Both the position numbers and the translations under genes were made by a program. DNA of 64,000 nucleotides from Melastoma dodecandrum (lineage: Eukaryota > Streptophyta > Magnoliopsida > Myrtales > Melastomataceae), in contig JARUPY010000516.1 of NCBI GenBank assembly GCA_029817715.1, positions 124,001 to 188,000 of the forward strand. Direction: 5' to 3'. This document shows positions 44,454 through 55,824 of the stretch, piece after piece. The notes beneath the pieces were generated by a model. That model did no database searches, was not told where the DNA came from, and saw only the letters and a program-made list of their open reading frames with translations. How positions within the stretch are numbered: position 1 is the stretch's first letter; each line of letters begins with the position of its first letter.

Positions 44454-46810
44454 TCACCTTTTAGCAGTAGCCTCGACGTTACTGGCACGTCTGTTATTGG
44501 ACCAAAACTTGCTCAACATCCTCCCCGGTCGACCCGGGATTGCGCAGAACCTTCTCTTCTTCATCAACCCCTTCCCGCTTTCTACCTTCCCCGTGTTGCT
44601 GTGCTGCACGTCCTGCTCCTCGTCCTCCGCCAGTTTCACCTTCAACGGAGGCGTCCTCTTTGCCGACACACAAAATTGCTCTTCGGCGGGGATGCTGGTC
44701 GGCATGGTGGTTAACGGCTCCCGGGGCCTGGACAGGTCAATACCTTGTTGGGAGAGCAGGCCCTTGAGGTCATCCGGGAGATGGGATGCTTCATCGCCGG
44801 ACTTGGTCACCCGTGCATGCTCAAAGAATAGGACCTGCACAACGACCCTCAGGGGCAACTTCTCGTTTTTTGCCGCGTGTATGCATGATTCCATCGATAG
44901 CTTCCTACAGTCAAGGATTCGACATAACTTCTTCCTTTCGCACTTGGTGAGATCTGGATGTGCCTGTTCAATCAAGGATTATTGTAATTCAGACGTTGAA
45001 ACGAACTGATGGGTAAGATGGACCACGGTTAAGAAGTCGGACATCGACATGATAATAACTTCCTGATGATATCACAAATTGGACCAACAAATCGGTCCCG
45101 ATGTCAAATGAGTCGTTTATCTACATCTAACCACAACAACGACCTCCAACCAAAAAAGGAGACTTTGAAATTAATTGTTTCAAGGAAGAAACGACTGTGG
45201 AGCAAGAAATATGCAGGCCTTTACCTTGAGGTAGATGTCAATAGCCTTGTAGAGGTCATCGTGATCAGTTCTGGCAAAGTCTGGCACCATTTCTGCAAGA
45301 CTTATGAACTTCGACATTGGCAAATTGGTGTCGCTGCCAATCTCTTGCAGGTAGCCATCAACTATCTTTGCAACCTTTAATTTCGAGCTGTGTGATGCAG
45401 AGGACCCCCTCCTACTGCTCTCCTGCAACTCAAGGTCAACGTTCTCGGCAGAATGGGACCTCCTCCTATCGGCAAACTCCGTCCTGAGCCTCGGAGGACT
45501 TGTTGGGGGACTCTGACCATGTAACATGAACATCTCGACTATGCTCATCACTATGTCCACATCATAGAGCATTTTGCATGCGTGTGAGACTGATAGAGGG
45601 AGAATCAGCAAGTCCTTTACTGTTGCATCCTCCAATTGAATTCCAAACAATCTTGCCAATTGCTTCTTCGAAGAGGGAGAAGCATCAAGGATGTTCGCTG
45701 CCTTCAACAGCTTCGACAGGAAACTGCATGAAACAGCTCCCCGTTCAGTGGGTAGCTGGCCGAGTATGGATTCGAGCAAAGCCCTGTCTTTCAAAGTGGG
45801 TTCTACTTTGCCGTCTGAATCTGACTCACTAGAAATGCCCTCGTCCATTCTCCTGGTTCTTTTCACCTTAGGCAGCCAGCAGGACACGTAAATCCGGAGG
45901 GCATCACCGATCAGGTTTGGAGGCACCTTTCCCCCAGACTTGATCGCAATAATTGTCCTCAAATAAAGGTCAATGCTCAATTCGGCAATGTCCTCTGCCC
46001 ACCAACCCTTAGCCACGGTGTGTGTTTTCTGGCTCTGGATTTCCAACCCATTGGAAGACACGTCGTCGGGGATGTTGACCGAGCGGCTCTGAGACAGGCT
46101 GACCTTGGAGGGGTTCATCAAGACTTTGGTAGCTATCACCTCGATGCACCTCCCAGTGATCCGGACGTCCTCCGCCAACGATGAAAAGGCCGTTGTGGAC
46201 TTCAGAGCGACGATCGAGTCCCGCCAACCCTGTAATATACATGAACTGAAGAACACCTCGACCTTGTGAATCAGGTTCCCCTTCTCAACATCCTCTGTCA
46301 TCTGGAGGTACTCTGCGGCGCACCTGGCGGCCACGACGTTGTATGCGCTGAGCGTGATGGTTATACCATAACAGAACTTGGCGCAGAGCTCGAAGGCCTC
46401 CTCACCGCCAGGGAAATCTGGGAGATGGACTGGTTGGTCAGGGGAGGAGCAGGAGGAGACATCGGAGAAAATCCTCTGCAGCCTCAGACACTTGGAAAAC
46501 AGGGGAAACTGAGGGCAAATTTTAAGAGTCATCAATCACATTATGACAGAAATGGGTGGGCTGGGGGTTGAAGAGGAATCAGGGGCGGCAGAGAAACAGA
46601 CCTTGTGAAGGAGGTATTTGCTGGACCTGACTTGAATGATGAGATCACTGGAGACTTCGGAGGAGATGCACCTGTTTGATATTTTTTCTGGGTTTTTCAG
46701 CTGGTGGTGCAGCAGAAGAACAGGGGGGGAGGAACACAGGGAAAGCCAAACCTGATGGCCTGAGTTGTGTAGAAAGCATCGGGACGAGATCCAAGCTTCA
46801 TGAACTTCAT
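44454..46810 (-). CDS. BTB/POZ and NPH3 domain protein (At1g67900-like)
   Basis: Four-exon gene: 46752-46810, 46602-46671, 45225-46508, 44454-44963. All introns start GT and end AG in frame, giving 640 residues, normal for the family. It begins [20 protein letters not shown], then a BTB domain with [20 protein letters not shown] and [20 protein letters not shown]. From about residue 210 the NPH3 domain contains [52 protein letters not shown] and [22 protein letters not shown]3 proteins act as adaptors, with CUL3 ubiquitin ligases or at the plasma membrane, in light and auxin responses; the role of this subgroup is not settled. The C-terminus [10 protein letters not shown] resembles the RxS 14-3-3 site reported for NPH3 proteins (inference). 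No stop or shift seen. Confidence 0.93.
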
Positions 46811-47055
46811 TGCTCCGGGTGCGCGCGTGTGAGAGAGAGAGAAGTCTTTTCTTATATGTGGGGGTGGTGGTGTTGTCGATGGTCGTGAGATTTTCTGCTG
46901 TCCGCTTTTTAGCTTCACTCGAAAGCAGGGGAGGGTTAAAAAGTAAGTTTGTGAAAAGGAGTCAACACCCGATTACTTGCGATGGCCATTCGAATTAATT
47001 GGTGTATTGTTTGTTTTCAGCTTCAACAGGGCGAATAAAATGCGGGTGGGGGTCC

Positions 47056-47081
<26 letters not shown>
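47056..47081. repeat. (CT)13 microsatellite upstream of the NPH3 gene
   Basis: Uninterrupted CT dinucleotide run. On the gene strand it is a GA repeat about 250 bp before the start codon. GA repeats in plant promoters and 5' UTRs are bound by GAGA-binding BPC proteins; action here is inferred. Confidence 0.85.
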
Positions 47082-47086
<5 letters not shown>

Positions 47087-50044
47087 TCATTGTATATCGT
47101 ACGGAGGATATACATGATAGAGCCTCCCATTCACATGATTCCTATTTTTACTGATACCCCAATTATGCATTGCATGAGTTCGTAACTGTGGCTGTGACCT
47201 CTTGGGTGTGTGAATTCAATTCCAAATATGTGACAGCCAAATCCACCTCAATTTAGTTTTACACTATAATGGAAACCCGTCTTAAATATTTATAATCTTT
47301 ACCTAAAAAAAGTATGCATTATATTCCGTTTGGTCTCCGGAATAGAATTTCGGATGAAATGGTATGGTAAGAGAGAAAAAATATAATGATTAAGAAGAGA
47401 ATTGCTGAAAAAATAGTAAGTTTAGTTGAATGATGAAGAGGAAAAGAGGAGGGAAATAGAATGAGCAATGACATTCCTTATTATGAGCTAGGGAATGCCT
47501 CTTTCTTCCCTTCGACATAAAAAATATGAACACGAATAAAATGATATTGATAAAGAAAAAAGAACATAATTATTAGTCAATATCATTCCTTTCTCAAAAC
47601 TCTAAATCAAAAGCACTTTTTGAAAAATGAATGAGAAAGCGCATAAGGATAAATAAATATGTTCTCTTGTGGATATGGAATTCCATCTTTGGGGGTTTGA
47701 AGTCTCAAGATATTTGGAGGAAACTCGTTAAGGGTAGATCGTTCTTCCGGCATGAGTAGTAAGAGTGTAATTAAATGAGACAAACCCATGCATCCATTCT
47801 CTCTGTTGTCGGAAGAAGAGACAAACCTGGAGGAGTTTGATGATCACGTGTTGCTCTGCTCTGCTAAAATACTTTTTCTCAATCATTACTACATCTCTTA
47901 CTATTATTATTGTTCTCATTATATATTTGATTTATACACTAGCATGCATGGTCTCCATCATCTGTTGAATTACTTGCTCTTTGGTGATTATTTTATTACA
48001 ACGTATCCTTTCAGTACTCCGACCAGAAACAATACAGGAATCACTCTCATAATAGAATGAAATATAAAAAAAGGTTGCACGGAATTACATAAGTTGTCCG
48101 AAACGAAATAATGGAGGAAAGGAACGATCAAACTTTTTAGCCTTCTGTTCCTTTAAGGCCTTGCAAGAATCTCTTCACAAGGGATATCCCAACGAATCAC
48201 TACCGGCAAAATATGGACCACCACCACCCAACACTTGCGGTCGACTTTCATGTAATCTTTAATCCAACCCTTTTCTTGTTCATGAAACTATAAACCATGT
48301 CCTTGAGGGGATTCGATATCGGTCAACGTTTAAAAAACACGTATCCGACCCCGCCCGCCTTCTCGTTATTAATCCTTACTTGCGACTTTAGGAAACATGT
48401 AATGCTGCAAAATGCATCATCATATGCAAGGGAAGGGGGATGTGGCTACGATCATGTGCCATGTCATCATCGAATCAAAATTACTCAACACAAATGCATG
48501 TGGGAGTGAGGGAGGGGAGATCCTGGATCTTGTTGGAAGAATTAGAACCAACCAAGTGGGGGTGGGGCAACCCAAGTTGCCTCCTCGGGATTTGTGTCTT
48601 GGCTCAATCAGGGGTCGGGCTTCCTTCGTGTGGTTGGTGATTGGATTGAGATTAAGATTAGATGCTGGTCACCAAAAAGCAAAACTCGGGTCTGACTCAA
48701 ACAACGAAGTTGCGAGGGAGCGTGTGTGGTTGGTCGGGTCCCTTTCCTTGCCCCCTCTATTGGCCGGCCAATCGACAACTCCCCCACAAGGCCGAGTGCG
48801 ACCACTCATCTCTCCAAATATTCCTTCCATTCTCCCACCAACGAACTCGCGTTTTTACTGGTTCTTAATCTCCCCCCACCCCACCAGATTCACATTCACA
48901 CGTTTTCTCCATGTACTAATTATGATGATGCTAACTTGGTCTGAATTAAGAATTTCAATAAATCTTTCTTATTCACTCACGATTGCGAATGAAGATGTTT
49001 TCTTTCCTTAATTAAACACAGAAAAAGACGAGTGATTTGGGCGATGTATATACATAGTACTGTCATAAAGTTTAAGAGTGAAGACTTTTGGGTGCCAAAT
49101 GGACATCGAGGGTGAAGGCAGGAGGAGGCTGATGGGAACCAGACACGCATCGGGGACCGGATGGGGACAGAACAAGGAACAAGGAGGCCCCACCGGAGCA
49201 CCGAGCACGACAACTACCTGTAATAATAATTTGGAAGACCATAAGATCGAGGGAGATGAGATGGGATGGGTGGGGGGGGACAAAGAGATTCCCGTTGCTT
49301 TTGGCAACCTACGGGCAGCACCGACCGTCTCAATCGCCCGCTCTTTCTCCTCCTTTGAAAACAAAGCCTCAACGCATTCAATATTTATGTTTATTTTCTC
49401 GCTCACTCTGTTTTGACTCGTGCATGCATCGTATGGACATAATATTTTTTTCCATGACCGCATGATATATTTGAATTTTTTTAAGAACATGACACACGAT
49501 TCGTCGAGAGGCGATCGGTTTGTCATTAGTTGGCTTATGTAATTCGATTACTAGGAACAAATTACTGTTTCTATCACTGAAACGCTAAGGTTCGGTATAA
49601 AATGTGGTTGCTCAAAAGATGGGCATAAAGAATGGTCTACGCACAACTTAAAAGAAAAAAATGAATCTAAGGTGATTTTTAACTGCCATCTCCCTTTTCA
49701 CGAACATATTCATGTTTATGGTGACAAGTTGTTTACAGGCAAACATCATTTTGGGTTAGTCGACGGATCAAAGATTCGAAGTAAACCATTCCCTTCACCA
49801 AATCGAAGAGGTCGAGAGGAATATCCTTGGCTCTCGGAAAGGACTGCCCAAGGATGAGCGTCGCCTCAAGATCGACGACTTGCTAGTCGACTTTTACCTC
49901 GACCTGAGCACAATCGACAAGCCCGCTCATCGTCAAGGCAAAGGAGCTGCCCTTGATGCTGGATCGACGGACCCAGGATCCACGAATACTTCTGCATCAA
50001 CGTGTTGAAAGGGAAGACACTCCTCTTGTCTGCGGGGTGAACAC
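47082..50044. other. Intergenic region upstream of the NPH3 gene
   Basis: About 3 kb with no transposon motif recognised. Long open frames at 48412-49011 (+) and 49008-49526 (-) show no family motif or codon pattern that I trust. 49800-50044 has a GC-richer stretch that may be worn coding sequence, continuing at 51795 past the copia insertion. A perfect palindrome lies at 48759-48772. Confidence 0.4.
48759..48772. promoter_or_regulatory. 14-bp palindrome with two opposed CCAAT boxes
   Basis: ATTGGCCGGCCAAT is a perfect inverted repeat containing ATTGG and CCAAT back to back. It could be a binding site for a CCAAT-binding (NF-Y) factor, but no gene start is evident nearby. Confidence 0.3.
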
Positions 50045-50228
50045 TGAAAGGGATGGAAAATATTTTTCTATTGATTTAACATTTGAATACATCTAATACA
50101 TACATAAACGTTAATGCTAAATTAAGAAAACCCTATAATCACTCTTATTACAAAATATCAGTACTTTCTATAAGTAATAACAATCAATTAAGAAATTAAT
50201 CAATAATTATTTTTTAAAATCTCTCATA
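50045..50228 (-). repeat. 3' LTR of the small copia element
   Basis: 184 bp, TGAAAGGGATG to CTCTCATA on the plus strand, aligning end to end with 51599-51794. Confidence 0.85.
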
Positions 50229-50341
50229 TCCCCCCTCAAGTTGGTGCATGTAATTATAACAAGCTCAACTTACATGTTATATAATTAAAAGAATCATGTC
50301 CAAGTGCTTTAGTAAAAATAACGGCTAATTGTTTATTTGAA

Positions 50342-51145
50342 CTAATGTATTTGGTGGAAATTACACCTCGTTGTATTTTTTCTCGCACATGAACTCTTTG
50401 GCATATAAACTCTTTTAGGTGTATCAAAAAGGTTTGTTTCTTTTAAATTCATATGTGATGATATCATATGGTCAGATACACCAGTATCAATGATCCATTC
50501 ATTACTATGAGATATGCTTGTTAATGAACATAAAAACTCATCTGTGAGATTTGCAAAATCATCATCTCCTTGAATGATTTGGATAATTTTCTCATATTGT
50601 TCCTTAGAGAAATGTGGAGCGTGGAAATTAGGCGCAGCGGAAGACTCATTTGATGCTCCATTAACCACCATGGCAGCAGAGTTGTTGTTTGGGTTGACTG
50701 TATGTGTATTCCTTGGAGGATGGAGAACTGGCTTTATTCCATAAAGATGATGCCCTTCAAGATATCCATTCAAATAATAACATTTGTCTCTAGTATGTCC
50801 CACCCAATTGCAGTAATCACAGGTAGGTTTCTTCTTCCTTTTTCCTTTGTTTCTATAATCAGCTCTATTTTTCTCTCTATCCGCAACCAATAGCTAAATT
50901 ATCATTATCTTTCTTCTTGAAGGAGCATATTATATGTCCTATTCAGATTGGGCAACGGATTTTGAAGAAAAATTGCCCTCTAATATTATAGTAAGATTCA
51001 TTAAGACCCATGAGGAATTGAAAAACCTTTTCACTTTGTTGATAATCAGCGAGGTTTTGCTTGCCCCACATCCACATTTTGGGAGCATAACGAGGGATGC
51101 AAGTTCATCCCAAAAATCTTTCAACTTAGAAAAATAGACAGACAT
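50342..51145 (-). pseudogene. Copia gag and protease start (truncated)
   Basis: Minus strand. The gag helix region at 50939-51145 reads VYFSKLKDFWDELASLV, then CGCGAS. A break follows, then at 50342-50890 a zinc knuckle CDYCNWVGHTRDKC with YLNGYLEGHH. After a linker comes the protease active site EWIIDTGVSDHM. The frame ends soon after, at the deletion junction before the 3' LTR. Typical of the plant gag family with KLKxxWDEL and GHxxxxC motifs. Confidence 0.82.
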
Positions 51146-51598
51146 AGTTAAACTTTCATATTGAAAAGTGGATAAAGCTTGATGAATTTGGAAAATCCTT
51201 TGTGCCGAACTTTACGAAAACCTCCTTGAGGTCATCCCCGACTTCTTTGGCAGATGTTGCATATATCACACTATCCGCTAGCTCCGGGGCAAGAGCATTC
51301 AAAATCCATGTGAGAATAAGAACATTGCATCATGACCAACGGACTCGTGCGGATGAATTATTTGACGAGATTTGTATTGTCCCATCAACAAATCCGTGTT
51401 TGTTGCGAGCCTCGAGCGCCATATGCATCGTTCGACTCCAGGTTGGATAATTCTCAACGACCAGGACTTGATTGACTTGGTGATTTGTTGCTTGATCTCC
51501 ATGTTAAATAACGAAGGGGTCGTTTCCTTACGCGTTGTTAGCAGGAGTTTCCATGACAGCTATCGGTTTCATTTAGGACAAAGGATGCTCGGATACCA

Positions 51599-51794
51599 TG
51601 AAAGGGATGTAAAATATTTTTCTATATTGATTTAACATTTGAATACATTTAATATATACATAAATGTTAAATTAAGAAAATCATATAATCACTCCTGTTA
51701 TAAAATATCAGTACTTTCTATAAGTAATACCAATCAATTAAGAAATCAATCAATTAATATCATAAATTATAATTATTTTTTATTTTCTCTCGTA
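51599..51794 (-). repeat. 5' LTR of the small copia element
   Basis: 196 bp. The differences from the left LTR include a few small insertions. The outer end reads CTCTCGTA, followed by AACAC. Confidence 0.85.
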
Positions 51795-54700
51795 AACACT
51801 GCCTTCAATAATTTCCTTTGTCGACGTTCCACACCCCACGTGGTGAAAACAAGTAACTTCCCCTATTTCTATGTTGATCTTATATTTGGCAGTTTCTTTG
51901 TTCCTCTCACAGATTGATTGACATATGTTTGTCGAAGCAGCGGTTACGAGACAACTTTCATATGTTTAGGATTACTATAAATAGGCTCATAGATGTTATA
52001 ATAAGTTACACACATACAATCACTTGTACCCATAGAGGGCATGTCGGTTGTCTCTCCCTTTTCTCATCTACTTCTTTTGTTCTGGTTTGACGTTGTTCCC
52101 GATATTGTAATAATGGCAGCGAAGCACGATCTCATTTCTTTTCTTGTTTCTCTTTTTCATTTTCGTTGAACCCGAATCGGTTCGCCACGATTCGATCGCG
52201 ATGTATTGCAGTTTCCAACGCAAACTCAAGTCCTTAACTGTTGTGGGAGCCATGTAAGTCTAGACATGCACCCAAGGCTGCGTTCCTCCTGACCGACCCA
52301 AGACATGGCTGATCTAATAGGCTGTTCTCGTCGACTAGTTCCGGTATAGCCTCAGAAACCTCGTGAACGATGACGCGTCCGTCGTCCATCCCCATTTGAT
52401 TTCAGAAACTCCTTCATCCATCATCTGGTCTTCGGTCTAGCTCCCCATGACTTCAGACTTCTACGCTCGTTGAGCTTTCTTTCTTGTATTTCATTTTTCA
52501 TGGGTTAAAGCTCATATGGCTTTTTTTTTATCTGTGTCAATAATTTTGTGCCGCGAGGATGACACTGATCAGACGATGCTTACCACCACGCTTACTGCAC
52601 TTGTGTTGTCCATATGAATACTGCTGTAGTTTACGAAATTAAAGAAATAGAGAAATATTGTAAATCATGAAGACTCATGAAAGTTTACATAGTAAATTAT
52701 ATATATTCTTAAAAAAAGAGATAAAAAAATAAGTTTTTTTTTTTAAATAATGAAAAGTGTCTAGGATAACTTATGATTTACATAGGTAAGAGTAAGATCC
52801 ATAAATCATCGCCTCGTAGCCTTTACTACTTACTATAAGGGAAACTTGTTAACTGTTAGAAACAATAAATGTACAGAAAGCAACGACGAAATCGGGGACA
52901 TTATTTGAGAATCAAATTATCATTTATCCTGTGAATATTAAAGTTAGTAACCATAGCTAGTCTCAAAGAAATAAACGAGTAAGGGGGGTGGGGGGGTTAG
53001 CAATGAGTTTGGATGTTCTAGTCCCTAAGGATGGGGTGAGGTACTGAATATGTAGAGGTTAATAATCAAATAATCCGAATCGGCAAGGTCCGGATCCCAA
53101 AATCAATTACTCGAGTTTAGTGTTATCAAGAAGTTTACTTGAGCATGTTGATGATTATCGTGAATATTGAAGAATGCAAAGTCTTCTTTCCCTCTTCCTT
53201 CTTGTATGGCCGCTGGTTAGAGATAGCCCGAGAAGCTGATATTTGTTCATCAGACGAGACCGACGTTTTTGCCACTCTCTTCAATAACTGAAATGTGTGT
53301 TTGCCCCTTCAATTTCGAAAAAAGTCAGCACGATAGGGGAACGATAACTAGCCGTAAATTATTATCCTATCCATTAATGGGCATATGATATGAAATGATA
53401 TATACCCGATAACCTAAGTTAATATTAGTACGAAGACTGGGTTTTTAGCGAAAAGGGATATGAATATGCGTAATCATCTTATTTAATAAATTGAAATTGA
53501 ATCGGAAGGTACTATGTGATCACTTATTTACAGAGAAGTACATACTTATGTTCGTGGGAGAGGCATAAGGAGATATTTGAGAATTATATACTAATCATTT
53601 TGGTGAAATTAATACCTTGAAGAAATCTTAAAGTCTTATTAAGTATCGCTATTTAGTTTTTTATATTAATTTGAATTTGTAAAATTTTGATAGTCTTGGG
53701 GATACTATCATATTTTCCTGCTTATATTATAGTTTATGTGATTAGGGTGGACAGATAGAGTGACTAACGAAACTCCAGCAGTAACCAACTGATCCACTGC
53801 CTATTCTGATTAGAGTCCATAACCCTAGAGATCGGGAATCAGTTGATGTTCCCCTGAAACCCCTCACAAGCCTTCCAAATATTCGTAAAAACAGAAAGGA
53901 AAAGACATTGCCATTTGCTAAAGAAAGCATGGGAGGAGAGACGAGGAAATTGACTCATGACCCCCCGATTAAATATAGTCCTATGTTGAACCTTATACAA
54001 TAGATAAAATGCAATCACATTATGCGGTTTGTTCAAAGCGTGATTGCCAAATGTTCGTGGCAATTTGGTGGTCACTGTCGCCAATAGATCTCCATTTGAT
54101 TTGATGACAAGAACAAGTGAATCAAAGTAAACCACCAAGAGTTTTCGACATCATAATGCTAATCTCTAAGGTTCTTTTAATCGAGGGAGGCCCACGGAAA
54201 AGTGGCTGTTCGTAATGTATGCATTAAAATTCTTATCGACTCTTCGTGTCTGAGGCTAAAATATTATTTGTCACATATTTCGTCATATATGTGGAGGATA
54301 TTGAACTGGAGCCCCAATAGACTGTGCGCACGCATAAAAAAGGCCCACAAACATAAAAAGCACGAGAGACCATCGAACAGATCGGAAGTCATTTCATCTG
54401 AGTTCTTGCTTGCTGGTGGGTGACTCTGACTGGGCGTCGGTGGGGGCGAGACAAAGACGATGAGAAAAGGTGGCCCGTACGGTCGGGCAGTTGGTGAGGG
54501 AACATCAGAACCGAAGAAAACTACAACACCATCCATGTTGCTTGCAACAAGGGGAGTAGGACATATCAGTGCATTGAACGCACGACCCCGTTACTTTATG
54601 CTGCTTTCGTCTCGAACCTAAAAGCTTAGGACATTCATTTGTGGCGTGTTCCTATCTTATTATTATTATTTGTTGGCTAATTTTATACAACCTCAACAAC

Positions 54701-54839
54701 CTCCAGGCCTCAGGGCCGTTGTCAGTAACAATGCCAATGTCGATGCGCCAATCGTGTAGTGGCTCTTGCTGTCGTCAAACCAGGATACGATGGTCTGGTG
54801 TCGTCATAGGAACGTACCAGCTTGGGAATTCACCTCCCA
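51795..54839. other. Spacer, possible promoter or LTR remnant near 51976
   Basis: A strong TATA-like TATAAATAGG lies at 51976-51985 on the plus strand, followed by a pyrimidine-rich leader to about 52150. This looks like an LTR or gene promoter, but no partner or coding region follows. 52984-53000 is a G-rich run (GGGGGGTGGGGGGG). 52600-54600 is AT-rich without recognised genes. Confidence 0.4.
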
Positions 54840-54965
54840 GATCAGACAAATACTTGAATCAAGGCATGGAGATCGCTAAATTCGCACACCGCAAGTATAC
54901 GGATCGCAACAAGTAATATAGAAATGAGCAGAGTAATTGTTCCCACGAGGATAGCAATTAAAATT
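54840..54965 (-). other. Left piece of the gypsy non-coding region split by the hAT insertion
   Basis: Contains CACACCGCAAGTATACGGATCGC and TTCCCACGAGG, words I recognise from the non-coding part of many plant gypsy elements. The sequence style resumes at 58562. The join is inferred, not proved. Confidence 0.4.
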
Positions 54966-55009
54966 AGAGGAGAGAAAAAAAATCGGGATACCGATTTCAA
55001 TCCCGAATT

Positions 55010-55150
55010 TTTAAAATTTCGGGAATTCGGGATCGGTATTTCGGTATTTGGGATTGGGATTGGAAGTAAGTTTTTGTTAAAATGGTATTCGGTATTGGGA
55101 TTGGGATCGAAGAACAGAAATTCGGTATTTACCGAATACCGAATTTCTAA
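55010..55150. repeat. Left subterminal CGGTATT/AATACCG array of the hAT element
   Basis: Repeated TTCGGTATT, CGGGATCGG and their inverse AATACCGAA words, including the inverted pair TTCGGTATTTACCGAATA. Subterminal repeats of this kind are transposase-binding regions in hAT elements. Confidence 0.7.
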
Positions 55151-55824
55151 AATGAAATATGGGCCTAAGTTAACAAAATCCATGGGCTATCAGATCAGTG
55201 CCTCTTCTTCTTCCGTTTCCCTAATCCTCTACCTCCTAAACTCTCAAGAAATTGGTAAAAGAAAAAAAGAAAATTGGAAAAGACCCACGGGAATTAAAAA
55301 GAAAGAAAGAGAAATAGGCAAACAGTACCGACAAGTAAAAAGAAATATAATTAGGGCTTCACAGCGGCAGCAAAAGAAAGTTGTCGGAAGTTCCTTGCCT
55401 CGCCCCTTTTTTGTATTTCGGGGAATCGTGGATCTTGTTCAAGTTCTCAACTTGTGGTGAAATCCCAAAGGTATTTTGATTTTTTTATCTCTGGCGTGGC
55501 TACTCCTCCCCCCTCACTTCATTCGCCTGTCTGTTTACCTGTTGGGATTGGTTTCAACGATTGTTTGCCCGGTGATTTGTGGGTTCTCATCATCGTAGAG
55601 TCAAGTTCTTGCCTTTTGATGCCTTGTCTGCTTATCTTGCATAGAAGCTTACTGGGGTTGTTGTTTTATGACGTGCGTGGTTAATTGGGTGGATCTGTTA
55701 ACCAGATGTGCGTATTGGGTTTTTGTCAGTTTGATTGGTTGTGAGTTTGGTGGGGCCTGATTGATGGAGGGTCTTTCTCTATTTACCTCCTTTGACTCTA
55801 TCTATTTTTTTCAGTAACACACAA

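Larger units (their letters stand above)
50045..51794 (-). mobile_element. Small internally deleted Ty1/copia element
   Basis: 1750-bp element with short LTRs (50045-50228 and 51599-51794, both starting TGAAAGGGATG on the plus strand), flanked by AACAC at 50040-50044 and 51795-51799. On the minus strand the right LTR is followed by a primer-binding site TGGTATCCGAGC, and a polypurine tract (TTGAGGGGGG) precedes the left LTR. Only gag and the beginning of protease remain; integrase, RT and RNase H are missing, so it needs helper enzymes. Confidence 0.85.

Noticed and set aside
44035..44767. Plus-strand frames over the 3' end of the NPH3 gene
   Set aside because: They are shadows of the minus-strand last exon, which has clear family motifs.
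48412..49526. Long open frames of 199 and 172 codons on opposite strands upstream of the NPH3 gene
   Set aside because: No recognisable family motif, domain or splice context. They overlap in low-information, pyrimidine-rich sequence, so they are most likely chance frames.
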